56,708 nucleotides of DNA from Veillonella sp. AM51-8BH (GTDB lineage: Bacteria; Bacillota; Negativicutes; Veillonellales; Veillonellaceae): the NCBI RefSeq assembly GCF_003463825.1, contig NZ_QSDY01000007.1:1-56708 (forward strand), read 5' to 3'. How positions within the stretch are numbered: position 1 is the first letter of the stretch; every line of letters starts with the position of its first letter. Both the position numbers and the translations under genes were made by a program. Positions 19,809 through 29,429 of the stretch are shown piece after piece. The notes beneath the pieces are model-generated. The model did not search any database and had not been told where the DNA came from. It saw only the letters and a list, made by a program, of their open reading frames with translations.

Positions 19809-19816
19809 ATATACTC

Positions 19817-20962
19817 CTATACCATCAATGATGTAGCCTTTTCACGAGCCCATCTATCGATAGCTAATAAATTGTCTAACGTAAAGTCATCTTCAGATCC
19901 CATAGATTCTAGAACTGATGTAACGACTTTGTAAATATCACCAAAGGCGATTTTATCATCTAAAAATGCATAAACTGCTGTTTCATTTGCAGCATTAAAT
20001 ACGGCTGGTTTAAAGCCACTTGCTCGTCCTACTTCATAAGCAAGACGAAGAGCAGGAAAATCATCATATCGTGGCGGCAAAAACTCCAATTGTAAGGATT
20101 TAGTAAAATCAAGATGATTCATACTTAAAACTTCACGTTTTGGATATGTTAAAGCATATTGAATAGGCTCGCGCATGTCTGGATTCCCCATTTGAGCTAA
20201 TATAGCCCCATCTTTCATACGTATCATAGAATGAACGATACTTTGAGGATGTACCACAACATCAATATGATCAAAATCAAAACCAAATAGCCAATGAGCT
20301 TCGATTACCTCTAAGCCCTTGTTAAATAGAGATGCAGAGTCGATAGTAATCTTATTGCCCATATTCCAAGTTGGATGTCGCAAGCAATCTGCAGCTGTGG
20401 CAGTTTGAATCTTATCAGAATCCCAAGTCCGTAAAGGACCACCAGAAGCTGTAACGATTAAAGAATCAACATTATCGCGAGCTTGTCCTTCTAAGCATTG
20501 GAAAATAGCACTGTGCTCACTATCAATAGGTAAAATTTGTACACCATACTCTTTCGCTAAGGATGTAATCAATGGGCCACCGGCCACTAATGTTTCTTTA
20601 TTAGCAAGACCAATGGTCTTACCTTTTTTGATGGCCTCCACAGTAGGTTCAATACCAGCAGCACCTACAATAGCAGTTACAACCATAGTAGCTTCTTGAA
20701 TTGTTGCTGCCGCAATGAGCGCTTCCTTGCCACCTACAAGTTTTGTATGACCTGTATAGCGGCCTTGTAGCTCTTTAAAAGCATTTTCATCAACTAATCC
20801 AGCTACTAATGGCTGATATTCTTTAATTTGTTGTTCTAAGAGGTCAATATTATGATGTGCCACTAAGGCAACCACCTTGAATTGATCTGGATGTTGAGAC
20901 ACTACATCTAGTGTCTGTGTACCGATTGAGCCAGTACTGCCAATAATACTTAGGTATTTCAT
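19817..20962 (-). CDS. dxr: 1-deoxy-D-xylulose 5-phosphate reductoisomerase
   Basis: First committed enzyme of the MEP pathway (DXP to MEP, NADPH-dependent). It shows the NADPH motif GSTGSIGTQTLDVV, IDSEHSAIFQ, TASGGPLR and MGNKITIDSASLFNKGLE, the metal- and substrate-binding blocks of Dxr. 381 residues is typical. It lies between cdsA and rseP in the large operon. Confidence 0.97.
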   Translation of the reverse strand: MKYLSIIGSTGSIGTQTLDVVSQHPDQFKVVALVAHHNIDLLEQQIKEYQPLVAGLVDENAFKELQGRYTGHTKLVGGKEALIAAATIQEATMVVTAIVGAAGIEPTVEAIKKGKTIGLANKETLVAGGPLITSLAKEYGVQILPIDSEHSAIFQCLEGQARDNVDSLIVTASGGPLRTWDSDKIQTATAADCLRHPTWNMGNKITIDSASLFNKGLEVIEAHWLFGFDFDHIDVVVHPQSIVHSMIRMKDGAILAQMGNPDMREPIQYALTYPKREVLSMNHLDFTKSLQLEFLPPRYDDFPALRLAYEVGRASGFKPAVFNAANETAVYAFLDDKIAFGDIYKVVTSVLESMGSEDDFTLDNLLAIDRWAREKATSLMV

Positions 20963-20980
20963 AAGCTTACCTCTATTAGA

Positions 20981-21805
20981 TTAGTACGAAAAGAGTAATA
21001 TGTATATCAATGTAATAGGAGCCGCAAATAATAAACTATCAAAACGATCCAATACACCACCATGACCTGGTAGTAAAGTACCAGAATCTTTCACATTACA
21101 TAATCGTTTAATCTTTGATTCAAATAAATCACCTAATGGTGCAAGTATACCGCTAATCATACCAACATGAATGCCCATCCACCATGGAATGCCTACGATA
21201 TACGAAAATACAGCGCCTGTAATAATACAGCCGATAAAGCCACCAATAAAACCTTCTAGTGTTTTATTGGGACTAATGGATGGAACAATTTTACGTTTAC
21301 CAAAGGCACGACCAGCAAAATAAGCAAAAGTATCACTAGCCCACGTTGTAAACAACACTAACCAAAGAGTAATTGTTCCCCAATTATATAATTCAAATGG
21401 CATTGATAGAGACATGTATATAGAGTCATGACGAATCATGAGCAAAGAAATCATGCCAATACCAACATATAATAAGCCAAATACACTAAATGAAACACTA
21501 GCTAAAGAGTATTTGTTTTCACCAAATGTACATAACATATAATTGGCTGATAAACTCAATACTAATATAGCTATTGCTAGAATATACTGATGACATGCAA
21601 AGGCAATCATCAATAATAAAATACTAATATAGCCCCATAAAATGGACATACGCACATGTTTAGCTTTACCTAGTAAAACAAACTCACGCCAACCCAATAG
21701 AGCTAATAATGTAATAAGAATATCATATACAGGTCCGCCTAATGTAATGGCCCCTAAGGCAATAATAAAACCTATAACAGCGGTTATAACACGTGTTTTT
21801 AACAT
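20981..21805 (-). CDS. cdsA: Phosphatidate cytidylyltransferase
   Basis: Makes CDP-diacylglycerol from phosphatidic acid and CTP in the membrane. The 274-residue protein has several hydrophobic segments and the CDS signature near the C-terminus, with SDTFAYFAGRAFGKRK, SPNKTLEGFIGG and KDSGTLLPGHGGVLDRFDS. It follows uppS by three bases. Confidence 0.95.
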   Translation of the reverse strand: MLKTRVITAVIGFIIALGAITLGGPVYDILITLLALLGWREFVLLGKAKHVRMSILWGYISILLLMIAFACHQYILAIAILVLSLSANYMLCTFGENKYSLASVSFSVFGLLYVGIGMISLLMIRHDSIYMSLSMPFELYNWGTITLWLVLFTTWASDTFAYFAGRAFGKRKIVPSISPNKTLEGFIGGFIGCIITGAVFSYIVGIPWWMGIHVGMISGILAPLGDLFESKIKRLCNVKDSGTLLPGHGGVLDRFDSLLFAAPITLIYILLFSY

Positions 21806-21808
21806 TTT

Positions 21809-22573
21809 TTATTCCTCATCACGTAAGCCACCAAACCGGCGTTCTCGTTTTTGATATGCTGCAACAGCCTCTAATAATGTTTCCTTAGTGAAATCTGGCC
21901 AATGTAAATCAGTAAACCAGAATTCAGCGTAAGCTAGCTGCCACAATAAAAAGTTACTAATTCTAAAATCACTACTTGGACGAATTAACAAGTCTACATC
22001 GCTAAACTCTTTAGTGAAAAGTTGGGAACTAACATAGTCTTCTGTAATCTCGTCTGTAGTAATAGTTCCATCCACAACAGAATTTGTAATATCGCGGATA
22101 GTTCTTACTATTTCATCACGCCCCCCATAGTTTATTGCTAACTGTAAGGTAAGGCCTGTATTATTCTGAGTTAATAATTCGGCATCGCGAATAATCTTTT
22201 GAAGCTCATCTGAAAGAGCACCGATATATCCAATAAAGCGAATACGCACATTATGTTCATGCATATACTTAACATTATTATTTAAGTATTCTTTTATGAG
22301 AGCCATAAGTAAAGAAACTTCCTGTTCAGGACGCTTCCAGTTCTCTGTGGAGAAGCCATATACCGTAAGAGCTCTAATTCCAATCTCATCTGCAGCAATA
22401 ACAATCTGCTTTAATACGTCGGCCCCTGCGCGGTGTCCCATTGATCGTGGCATGCCTCTTCGTTTTGCCCAACGACCATTGCCATCCATAATAATAGCAA
22501 CATGTTTTGGTATCACATTACTATCAATAACAGGCGTATCAGATGGTTTACGGTTAAATAATTTCTTTAGCAT
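21809..22573 (-). CDS. uppS: Isoprenyl transferase (undecaprenyl diphosphate synthase)
   Basis: cis-Prenyltransferase making the C55 lipid carrier for peptidoglycan. IMDGNGRWAKRRG holds the catalytic Asp and phosphate-binding residues; GHRAGAD, STENWKRP and RPSSDFRISNFLLWQ follow. 254 residues. The start at 22573 has GAGG six bases upstream and lies inside the end of the preceding small gene (20-base overlap). Confidence 0.96.
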   Translation of the reverse strand: MLKKLFNRKPSDTPVIDSNVIPKHVAIIMDGNGRWAKRRGMPRSMGHRAGADVLKQIVIAADEIGIRALTVYGFSTENWKRPEQEVSLLMALIKEYLNNNVKYMHEHNVRIRFIGYIGALSDELQKIIRDAELLTQNNTGLTLQLAINYGGRDEIVRTIRDITNSVVDGTITTDEITEDYVSSQLFTKEFSDVDLLIRPSSDFRISNFLLWQLAYAEFWFTDLHWPDFTKETLLEAVAAYQKRERRFGGLRDEE

Positions 22574-22805
22574 AGTCTACCTCGATAGAATTTCCGAAGT
22601 CGCTGGCAATCATTGGTCTATACACTAGTATATGTAAACACTCATCAACCTTGGTAATACGTGCTACATAAAATCCTTTATCAGCAATATCAAAAAAGCG
22701 ATTAAAGGATCCCCCAATCATTACCTTAAAAGGAATATGGGCAGCCTGCAAACGAGACTTTGCAAGCTGCCATGGCATTCCAATAAGGCTATTAGAATCT
22801 AACAT
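22554..22805 (-). CDS. Unrecognised small protein between frr and uppS
   Basis: An 83-residue protein I cannot assign. No signal peptide or membrane segment is evident. It starts with MLDSNSLIGMPWQLAKSRLQ, followed by alternating hydrophobic stretches suggesting a small alpha/beta fold. It is probably real: its ATG overlaps the frr stop (TAATG) and its end overlaps uppS by 20 bases, so it is tightly coupled in an operon of essential genes. I see no catalytic motif. Confidence 0.7.
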   Translation of the reverse strand: MLDSNSLIGMPWQLAKSRLQAAHIPFKVMIGGSFNRFFDIADKGFYVARITKVDECLHILVYRPMIASDFGNSIEVDYAKEII

Positions 22806-23365
22806 TATACTTCTAATACATCCTTTTCTTTTACTGCTTTTAACTCATCAATCTGCTTAATTTTAGCATCTGTAAGTTTTTGAATTTGATCTAAACCGTC
22901 TTTAGCATCATCTTCAGTAATTGTTTTAGCTTTCTCTTCTTTTTTCAATGCATCATTTACATCACGACGAATATTTCGTACTGCAACTTTAGCATCTTCA
23001 GCTTTTTTATGAACAACTTTAACGATTTCTTTACGACGTTCCTCAGTCAATTGAGGAATAGTCAATCGGATTTGAGCACCATCATTACCTGGATTTAAAC
23101 CAAGATCAGATTGTAAGATTGCTTTTTCAATAGCACCAATCATAGTTTTATCCCAAGGTGCAATAACAATCATACGCGGCTCAGGCACGGAGATATTTGC
23201 AACTTGGTTAATTGGAGATGGGCTACCATAATAGTCAACCATTACTTTGTCAAGCAATGCTACACTAGCACGGCCTGTACGAATAGATGCAAATTCATGT
23301 TTTAAAGCCTCAATAGACTTATTCATGCGTTCTTCTGCTTGTTGCAACAATTCTTTAATTTCCAT
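22805..23365 (-). CDS. frr: Ribosome recycling factor
   Basis: Splits post-termination ribosomes together with EF-G. The 186-residue protein has the typical long-helix pattern with SIRTGRASVALLDKVMVDYYG, LNPGNDGAQIRLTIPQLTEERR and the C-terminal helix. It follows pyrH by five bases. Confidence 0.98.
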   Translation of the reverse strand: MEIKELLQQAEERMNKSIEALKHEFASIRTGRASVALLDKVMVDYYGSPSPINQVANISVPEPRMIVIAPWDKTMIGAIEKAILQSDLGLNPGNDGAQIRLTIPQLTEERRKEIVKVVHKKAEDAKVAVRNIRRDVNDALKKEEKAKTITEDDAKDGLDQIQKLTDAKIKQIDELKAVKEKDVLEV

Positions 23366-23370
23366 TTGAA

Positions 23371-24096
23371 TTATTCTCCTCGAACTATGGTACCAATCTC
23401 TTCACCTTTAGCGGCTTTTGTAATGTTACCAGGAATGTCCATGCTAAATACAATAATAGGGATATTATTATCTTTACATAAAGTTGTGGATGTTGCATCC
23501 ATAACCTTTAATTCTTTTGTGATGATATCATTATATGTTAATTCATCAAATTTAACGGCATTAGGATTCGTTTTAGGATCAGAATCATATACACCGTCAG
23601 CAAACTTCTTCGCCATCAAAATTGCATCTGCTTCAATTTCAGCAGCGCGCAATGCAGCTGTTGTGTCTGTAGAGAAGTATGGTTTACCAAGACCTGCACC
23701 GAAGATAACGATACGTTTTTTCTCTAAGTGACGAATTGCACGACGACGAATATAAGGTTCTGCAATTTCTTGCATTTCGATAGCAGTTTGAACACGAGTG
23801 TCTACGCCTGCTTGTTCTAATGCATCTTGCAATGCTAAGGAGTTCATTACTGTTGCTAGCATACCCATATAGTCAGCTGTAGCACGATCCATACCTTGGT
23901 TACTACCAGCTAACCCTCTCCACAAGTTACCGCCACCAACAACAATTGCGATTTCTAAATCAGTGGATTTTGCTAAAGCAGCAATTTCTTTTGCAAATTC
24001 TTCAACAACATCAGGGTTAATACCAAAACCTTGTTCACCCGCTAATGCTTCACCACTCAACTTCAAAACAATACGTCTAAAGTTTCTCTTTGCCAT
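23371..24096 (-). CDS. pyrH: UMP kinase
   Basis: Amino-acid-kinase-fold enzyme phosphorylating UMP to UDP. It shows [41 protein letters not shown] and [12 protein letters not shown]. 241 residues. It is separated from tsf by a strong hairpin (24118-24149), so its level may be set below that of rpsB and tsf. Confidence 0.97.
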   Translation of the reverse strand: MAKRNFRRIVLKLSGEALAGEQGFGINPDVVEEFAKEIAALAKSTDLEIAIVVGGGNLWRGLAGSNQGMDRATADYMGMLATVMNSLALQDALEQAGVDTRVQTAIEMQEIAEPYIRRRAIRHLEKKRIVIFGAGLGKPYFSTDTTAALRAAEIEADAILMAKKFADGVYDSDPKTNPNAVKFDELTYNDIITKELKVMDATSTTLCKDNNIPIIVFSMDIPGNITKAAKGEEIGTIVRGE

Positions 24097-24117
24097 GTGT
24101 TTACTCCTCTATTGCAA

Positions 24118-24149
24118 AATAAGAGAACACTGTACGGTGTTCTCTTATT
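24118..24149 (-). terminator. Hairpin between tsf and pyrH, partial terminator
   Basis: A perfect 13-bp stem (AATAAGAGAACAC / GTGTTCTCTTATT) with a six-base loop; the minus-strand tail is only TTGC after the stem's own TT. Inside an operon of essential genes this suggests attenuation or mRNA end formation rather than full termination. Confidence 0.6.
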
Positions 24150-24158
24150 ATTTCTTAA

Positions 24159-24839
24159 TTATTTACCAACAGATGCCATTACTTCAGCTACGAAGTCATC
24201 TTGGCGTTTTTCAATGCCTTCGCCCAAACCGTAGCGAACAAAACGACGTACGTTGATGTTTTCACCGATTTTTGCAATATTTTCATTAATGATGTCTGTA
24301 ACAGTTTTGTCGCCATCTTTAATGAATACTTGTTCTAATAGGCAGTTTTCTTTATAGAATTTTTCAATACGACCAGCAACCATTTTTTCCAAAACAGCTT
24401 CAGGTTTTGGTTTACGGCCAGCTTTAACGTCTTCTTCAGCTTCTACTTTAGCTTGTTCCAACAATACTTGTTTTTCGTGTTCGATTACTTCAGCAGGAAC
24501 TTCTTCACGGTTCAAGTATGTAGGGTTTACAGCTGCGATTTGCATAGCGATATCGCGTGCCAAGTTTTGGAAATCATCAGTTTTAGCAACGAAGTCAGTT
24601 TCGCAGTTAACTTCTACCAATACACCGATACGGCCACCAGCGTGGATGTAAGATTGTACTACACCTTCAGCTGCGATACGACCAGCTTTTTTAGCTGCAG
24701 CAGCCAAACCTTTTTCACGAAGAAGGTCAACCGCTTTTTCGATATTACCGTCAGTTTCAACCAATGCTTTTTTAGCGTCCATCATACCTGCGCCAGTCAT
24801 GTCGCGCAATTCTTTTACCAAAGCAGCAGTAATTGCCAT
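24159..24839 (-). CDS. tsf: Elongation factor Ts, short form
   Basis: Guanine nucleotide exchange factor for EF-Tu. The N-terminal UBA-like part ([19 protein letters not shown]) is followed by the core HVGGRIGV-type region (here [21 protein letters not shown]). At 226 residues it is shorter than the roughly 290 of Bacillus or E. coli, with a single core subdomain and a C-terminal module, as in other short EF-Ts proteins. It may have its own promoter (24891-24919) besides read-through from rpsB. Confidence 0.97.
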   Translation of the reverse strand: MAITAALVKELRDMTGAGMMDAKKALVETDGNIEKAVDLLREKGLAAAAKKAGRIAAEGVVQSYIHAGGRIGVLVEVNCETDFVAKTDDFQNLARDIAMQIAAVNPTYLNREEVPAEVIEHEKQVLLEQAKVEAEEDVKAGRKPKPEAVLEKMVAGRIEKFYKENCLLEQVFIKDGDKTVTDIINENIAKIGENINVRRFVRYGLGEGIEKRQDDFVAEVMASVGK

Positions 24840-24860
24840 TATTTTGTTCCTCCTAGTACT

Positions 24861-24893
24861 AATTAAGGTAAGGATATAGTCCTTACCCTAATT
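24861..24893 (-). other. Hairpin between rpsB and tsf
   Basis: A 13-bp stem with one wobble (AATTAGGGTAAGG / CCTTACCTTAATT) just before the tsf Shine-Dalgarno, without a T tract. Its 5' arm overlaps the -10 box of the putative tsf promoter, so it can form fully only in read-through transcripts from rpsB. An RNase processing or stability element is possible. Confidence 0.45.
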
Positions 24894-24919
24894 ATATATG
24901 TTATAGATTTATCTTTCAA
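24891..24919 (-). promoter_or_regulatory. Putative internal promoter of tsf
   Basis: TTGAAA (24919-24914), 17-base spacer, TATAAT (24896-24891), a near-consensus match in the 115-base gap between rpsB and tsf. Confidence 0.6.
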
Positions 24920-24954
24920 ATGCTAATCAGAAATGATTAAGTAGCTTAACAGAA

Positions 24955-25668
24955 TTATTCTGCAGCTTCAGCACCGTCTAAAGATTCGCCTTGACGACCT
25001 TCAAGAACAGCGTCTGCCATTTTACCAGCCAACAATTTTACAGCGCGGATAGCGTCATCATTTGCTGGGATTGGGAATTCTACTTCATCAGGATCGCAGT
25101 TAGTGTCAACTGTTGCAACAACTGGAATACCCAATTTTTTAGCTTCTGCAATAGCGATTTTTTCTTTTTTAGGATCAACTACGAAAAGAGCACCTGGCAT
25201 TTTAGGCATATCTTTGATACCGCCAAGATATTTTTCCAATTTTTCCATTTCATGACGAAGACCGATAACTTCTTTTTTAGGCAATACTTCGAAAGTACCA
25301 TCTTCTGCCATAGCTTCCAATTGTTTTAAACGTTTAATACGAGTTTCAATTGTTTTGAAGTTAGTCAACATACCGCCCAACCAACGTTCGTTAACGAAGA
25401 ACATGTTAGCACGGATAGCTTCTTCTTTAATAGCTTCTTGAGCTTGTTTTTTAGTACCTACGAACAAGATTACTTCGCCTTGGGAAGCAACTTCACGCAA
25501 GAAATTGTAAGCTTCTTCTACTTTTTTAACTGTTTTGGACAAGTCAATGATATAAATACCATTGCGTTCAGTGAAGATGAATTTCGCCATTTTAGGGTTC
25601 CATCTTCTAGTCTGATGACCAAAGTGTACACCAGCCTCTAATAATTGTTTCATTGATACTACTGCCAT
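24955..25668 (-). CDS. rpsB: 30S ribosomal protein S2
   Basis: S2 of 237 residues with the family signatures [22 protein letters not shown] and [19 protein letters not shown]. First gene of the large operon; AGGAGG lies upstream of the ATG and a structured leader of about 100 bases precedes it. Ribosomal protein S2 is known in E. coli to repress its own mRNA leader; similar control here is inference. Confidence 0.98.
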   Translation of the reverse strand: MAVVSMKQLLEAGVHFGHQTRRWNPKMAKFIFTERNGIYIIDLSKTVKKVEEAYNFLREVASQGEVILFVGTKKQAQEAIKEEAIRANMFFVNERWLGGMLTNFKTIETRIKRLKQLEAMAEDGTFEVLPKKEVIGLRHEMEKLEKYLGGIKDMPKMPGALFVVDPKKEKIAIAEAKKLGIPVVATVDTNCDPDEVEFPIPANDDAIRAVKLLAGKMADAVLEGRQGESLDGAEAAE

Positions 25669-25767
25669 TGTGGCACCTCCTGTTAATTAACCTCCGCCGC
25701 TTCATCCTTCGGGTCACCCAAAATTAGGCACAGTACCGAAGTCCACCGACGTGCATATTTTTCATAC
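25669..25767 (-). promoter_or_regulatory. Structured rpsB mRNA leader
   Basis: About 100 transcribed bases before rpsB, distinctly richer in G and C than other gaps. A stem CTTCGG / CCGAAG (25741-25736 with 25712-25707) encloses further pairing, and GGG-TGA-CCC partly competes with it, so alternative folds are possible. It fits an autogenous ribosomal-protein leader, but I cannot match it to a named RNA family. Confidence 0.45.
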
Positions 25768-25773
25768 CCAGTA

Positions 25774-25802
25774 ATTTTACCAAAAAATTATTCTAAAAGC
25801 AA
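25774..25802 (-). promoter_or_regulatory. Promoter of the rpsB operon
   Basis: TTGCTT (25802-25797), 17-base spacer, TAAAAT (25779-25774). The -35 box is formed by the tail of the upstream terminator, so the two operons are packed with no spare sequence. Confidence 0.75.
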
Positions 25803-25842
25803 GCAAGGAGTGAGGATTTATTTAAGAAAACCTCACTCCTTC
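25803..25842 (-). terminator. Terminator downstream of rpe
   Basis: An 11-bp perfect stem (AAGGAGTGAGG / CCTCACTCCTT), then GCTTTT on the minus strand. It closes the priA-to-rpe operon, about 110 bases after the rpe stop; the gap itself is AT-rich without another recognisable feature. Confidence 0.75.
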
Positions 25843-25954
25843 TATTTGATTATAAAATTATTTTTCTAGTAGCTATTATTTCAAAACATAATACTGTTTA
25901 GATACTACTCATATTATTAAGATAGTAAACTCAAAATAACAATTATTATAATAA

Positions 25955-26603
25955 CTAGTTATTTCGAATGGCCTCAATCATATTTGCTCGATCATCAGCG
26001 CCAAACACAGCGGAACCAGCAACTAAAATTGTAGCACCTGCTCGTTTAATAGGTACACAAGTAATATCATTAATACCACCATCTACTTCAATAACTGCAG
26101 TTGTGTTGTCCACTTCTTCCAATAGCATTTTAGCTTGTTTAACTTTTTTAATAGCGTTTGGAATAAAGGATTGACCACCAAAGCCAGGATTTACGGACAT
26201 AATTAAAATCATATCAAGATCAGCTGCTACATCCTCCAATAAAGATACTGGTGTACCTGGATTAAGTGATACCCCTGCTTTCATACCACATTGTTTGATA
26301 TGTTGAATCAATCGATGCATATGAGGCACTGTTTCTTGATGGAATGTAAAATACTCTACACCAATCTTTGCAAGCTCTTCAACATAATCACCAGGATTTG
26401 TAACCATTAAATGCACATCAAATGGTAATTGTGTATAAGGGCGAATTGCTTTCACTATAGGCCCCAAATGTTAAGTTTGGTACAAAATGACCATCCATAA
26501 TATCAATGTGTAATAAGTCAGCTCCCGCTAATTCAATAGATTTTATTTCTTCGCTTAATGTTGCAAAGTTTGCAGAAAGCATAGATGGTGCTATTTTAAT
26601 CAT
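25955..26603 (-). CDS. rpe: Ribulose-phosphate 3-epimerase (one frameshift)
   Basis: TIM-barrel epimerase interconverting ribulose 5-phosphate and xylulose 5-phosphate. The N-terminus ([31 protein letters not shown]) and the rest ([24 protein letters not shown]) are all present but in different frames. The break is at 26460-26466, in a GGGGCC run; either two missing bases ([11 protein letters not shown]) or one extra base fits. Reconstructed length is about 216 residues. It follows rsgA by one base, as in Bacillus. Confidence 0.9.
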
Positions 26604-26604
26604 T

Positions 26605-27468
26605 TTAAAACCTCTTTCGTTGACTCTCTATATCATTACGTATAGACATATAGGCATCATATCGTCCTTGATGAATATGTCCTGCCTCTAAAGCATCTTT
26701 TATGCCACAAATAGGTTCATGTTCATGATAGCAAGGATTAAATTTACATGTATCAACATAATCACTAAATTCAGGGAATAACGTAGGTAACCGTTCTAAT
26801 GAAACATCATTGAACTCAATGGCGCTAAAGCCTGGTGTATCCATGATAAAGGAATTTGAATCCAAACTATATAAGGAAGCATGACGAGTAGTATGTTTAC
26901 CACGCTTAATTTTGTCACTAACCTCTCCCGTTTGGAATGCAAACTTAGGGTCCACTGCATTTAATAAACTACTTTTACCAACCCCGGAAGGACCTGCAAA
27001 AGCAGTTACCTTGTGTTCTAAGACATGACGTAAGTCATCAATACCAGTCATATTATATGTTGATGTCATCAATACTTCATAGCCGATAGATTGATAAAGT
27101 TTTACCATCTCTTCCGTATCTGAATCCATCAAATCACATTTGTTGATACATAATACAATAGGAATATCTGCATGCTCAATCATAACCAACATTTTATTGA
27201 GCAATAACTCATTAATATCCGGCTCATGGGCAGCTACAACCAATACAACTTGGTCTATATTGGCTACCGCAGGTCTTACCATAGCATTATGACGATCATG
27301 GATGGACTCAACGAATCCATCCGCTGAAATCGTAACACGGTCACCAACAAGTAAACTGTAGCGACCTTTCTTTAATCTGCCTCGAACTTTACATTCATGA
27401 ACAGTACTGTTATCGTCTTGTACGTAAAAGTAACCATTCATATTTTTGACAACAATGCCTGTAATCAT
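26605..27468 (-). CDS. rsgA: Small-subunit assembly GTPase RsgA
   Basis: Circularly permuted GTPase helping 30S maturation. The G motifs occur in the permuted order: NKCD (G4), then GPSGVGKSS (G1), then DTPGF (G3). An OB-fold precedes them, and a zinc site [14 protein letters not shown] follows. 287 residues. It sits between prkC and rpe, the usual Firmicute order. Confidence 0.95.
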   Translation of the reverse strand: MITGIVVKNMNGYFYVQDDNSTVHECKVRGRLKKGRYSLLVGDRVTISADGFVESIHDRHNAMVRPAVANIDQVVLVVAAHEPDINELLLNKMLVMIEHADIPIVLCINKCDLMDSDTEEMVKLYQSIGYEVLMTSTYNMTGIDDLRHVLEHKVTAFAGPSGVGKSSLLNAVDPKFAFQTGEVSDKIKRGKHTTRHASLYSLDSNSFIMDTPGFSAIEFNDVSLERLPTLFPEFSDYVDTCKFNPCYHEHEPICGIKDALEAGHIHQGRYDAYMSIRNDIESQRKRF

Positions 27469-27476
27469 AATTCCCC

Positions 27477-29411
27477 TTATAATGCTGTTTCTTGTACTAA
27501 TGCACCATTGAGATAAACCTCAATACGTACATTACCTACACCAGACACTTTTTTAACGATACGATCACCAGGTTTATTTGTATCATCATAAATAACAGCA
27601 GAACCTTCATCATCCTTTACGACAATTTTAAGTTCTTGATTTTTAGACCCCGCTGGAACTGTAATATCTACAGTACCAGTTGTTTTATTACTGCTACTAT
27701 CCGACTTTTTATCAGATTTCTTTTTATCATCTTTGTATTCAGTCGTTAAGTTTACTGTAGATCCTTCATCAATTTCATCGCCAGCCTTAATGCTTTGCTC
27801 TGTAACGATAGATTTTTCTTCTACTGAACCAGCTACTTGATTAACGCCAAGATGAGCATTGCTCAATGTATCTCGCGCATCTTTTAAGGTCATACCAATA
27901 ACATTTGGCATTTGAATCTTTTTAGCTTTTGCTTTATTTACAACGAGATCAATTGTAGTGCCTTTAGAAACTTTAGAATCACCAGATGGACTTTGAGCAA
28001 TAATAACGCCATCAGGTTTATTATCAACAGATTGTTGAGTTACTTTACCCACAACTAAACCTACATCTTTGAGACGTTGTCGTGCTTGTTCTACAGTTAA
28101 ACCGGATAAGTCTGGTACTGTAATATCACCAACACCTTTAGAAACGACAAGGTGTATTGTTCGCTGTTCTTTAACCTTTTCCCCAGCCCCTGGAGTCTGA
28201 GAAATAACTTGACCTGCTGGTACATCAGGGTTTGTAACTTCACTTGTAGATACGCGCAAATGTTTATCTTCTAAAATATTTTTAGCTACAGATACTTGCT
28301 TACCTACAACATTAGGTACATCTACTGTTGTATTGCTCCAGAAGTTACCATAACTCAAGAAGGCACCTAAGAATGCTACTAAGAAAATAACAGCAGCACC
28401 TAGAACAATATATTTTTGTGGAATCGATGCTATTTTGCTTAACATACTCTTCTTTTTACCCTCATCTTTTTGCTCTTCTTCAATGGTGCTGAAATCCTCC
28501 ATAGCTTCAGGATCGACAGCTGGAATCATTTGTGTAGCAAAGTCATATGGTTCATGACGTTGTGTTTTTCCCATTGTAAATCCTTGGGACAATCGTAAAT
28601 CGCTAATCATATCAGAAATAGAATCAAAACGATCCGCAGGATTTTTAGATAGAGCCTTCATCACAACTGCTTCTAAAAGCGGTGGAATGGACGGATTATA
28701 TCGGGTTGGAGGAGCTACTTTTTCACGCACATGTTTTAATGCTACTGCGATTGGTGTTTCCCCTTCAAAAGGAACCCTTCCAGTAAGCATTTCATATAAA
28801 ACTACCCCTAAAGAGTAAATATCAGTATTTCCATCTACAGGTTTACCACTAGCTTGTTCTGGTGATAAATAATGGGCTGACCCTAAAATAGAGTTCGTAT
28901 ACATCACGGTATTGGTAGCATTCATGGCTCGAGCGATACCAAAGTCAGTAACTTTTACACGACCAGTACGAGTGATAATAACATTATGTGGTTTAATATC
29001 ACAATGTACTATTCCCATTGTATGTGCGTGCTCTAAGCCCTCAGCAATAGCAATTGTGAACTTAACAGCCTCATCTATGGATAGTCTGCCATGACGAGTA
29101 ATGTATTCTTTTAATGTTTCACCATCTACATATTCCATAATGATATAGTGTAAGTCTTGATCAAACCCTACATCATACATGTTTACAATATTAGGATGAT
29201 TTAGTTTGCCTGCCGCTTGTGCTTCTCGTTTAAAACGCGTAACAAACTCATCATCATTGGCAAAGTTAGCATGCAATACTTTAATTGCTACTTGTCTACC
29301 TAGTAAGGTATCTTCTCCAAGGTATACGTCAGCCATTCCGCCAACGCCAATTTTATCAACTATTCGGTAGCGGTTATCTAGAAGTAAACCTTTTATATTC
29401 ATAGTACTCAT
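27477..29411 (-). CDS. prkC: PASTA-domain Ser/Thr protein kinase (PrkC/StkP type)
   Basis: Membrane kinase sensing cell-wall muropeptides or lipid II. The kinase domain (about 15-275) has the glycine loop IGVGGMADV (21-29), K44, DFGIA and an HCD catalytic loop (136-138) in place of HRD. One membrane helix is at about 334-355, with three PASTA repeats outside (roughly 361-427, 428-495, 496-560), a Lys/Ser-rich linker and a short beta-rich tail. 644 residues. GGAG precedes the ATG. Its phosphatase partner is the preceding gene. Confidence 0.95.
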   Translation of the reverse strand: MSTMNIKGLLLDNRYRIVDKIGVGGMADVYLGEDTLLGRQVAIKVLHANFANDDEFVTRFKREAQAAGKLNHPNIVNMYDVGFDQDLHYIIMEYVDGETLKEYITRHGRLSIDEAVKFTIAIAEGLEHAHTMGIVHCDIKPHNVIITRTGRVKVTDFGIARAMNATNTVMYTNSILGSAHYLSPEQASGKPVDGNTDIYSLGVVLYEMLTGRVPFEGETPIAVALKHVREKVAPPTRYNPSIPPLLEAVVMKALSKNPADRFDSISDMISDLRLSQGFTMGKTQRHEPYDFATQMIPAVDPEAMEDFSTIEEEQKDEGKKKSMLSKIASIPQKYIVLGAAVIFLVAFLGAFLSYGNFWSNTTVDVPNVVGKQVSVAKNILEDKHLRVSTSEVTNPDVPAGQVISQTPGAGEKVKEQRTIHLVVSKGVGDITVPDLSGLTVEQARQRLKDVGLVVGKVTQQSVDNKPDGVIIAQSPSGDSKVSKGTTIDLVVNKAKAKKIQMPNVIGMTLKDARDTLSNAHLGVNQVAGSVEEKSIVTEQSIKAGDEIDEGSTVNLTTEYKDDKKKSDKKSDSSSNKTTGTVDITVPAGSKNQELKIVVKDDEGSAVIYDDTNKPGDRIVKKVSGVGNVRIEVYLNGALVQETAL

Positions 29412-29429
29412 TATTTCTCCATTTCTAGA

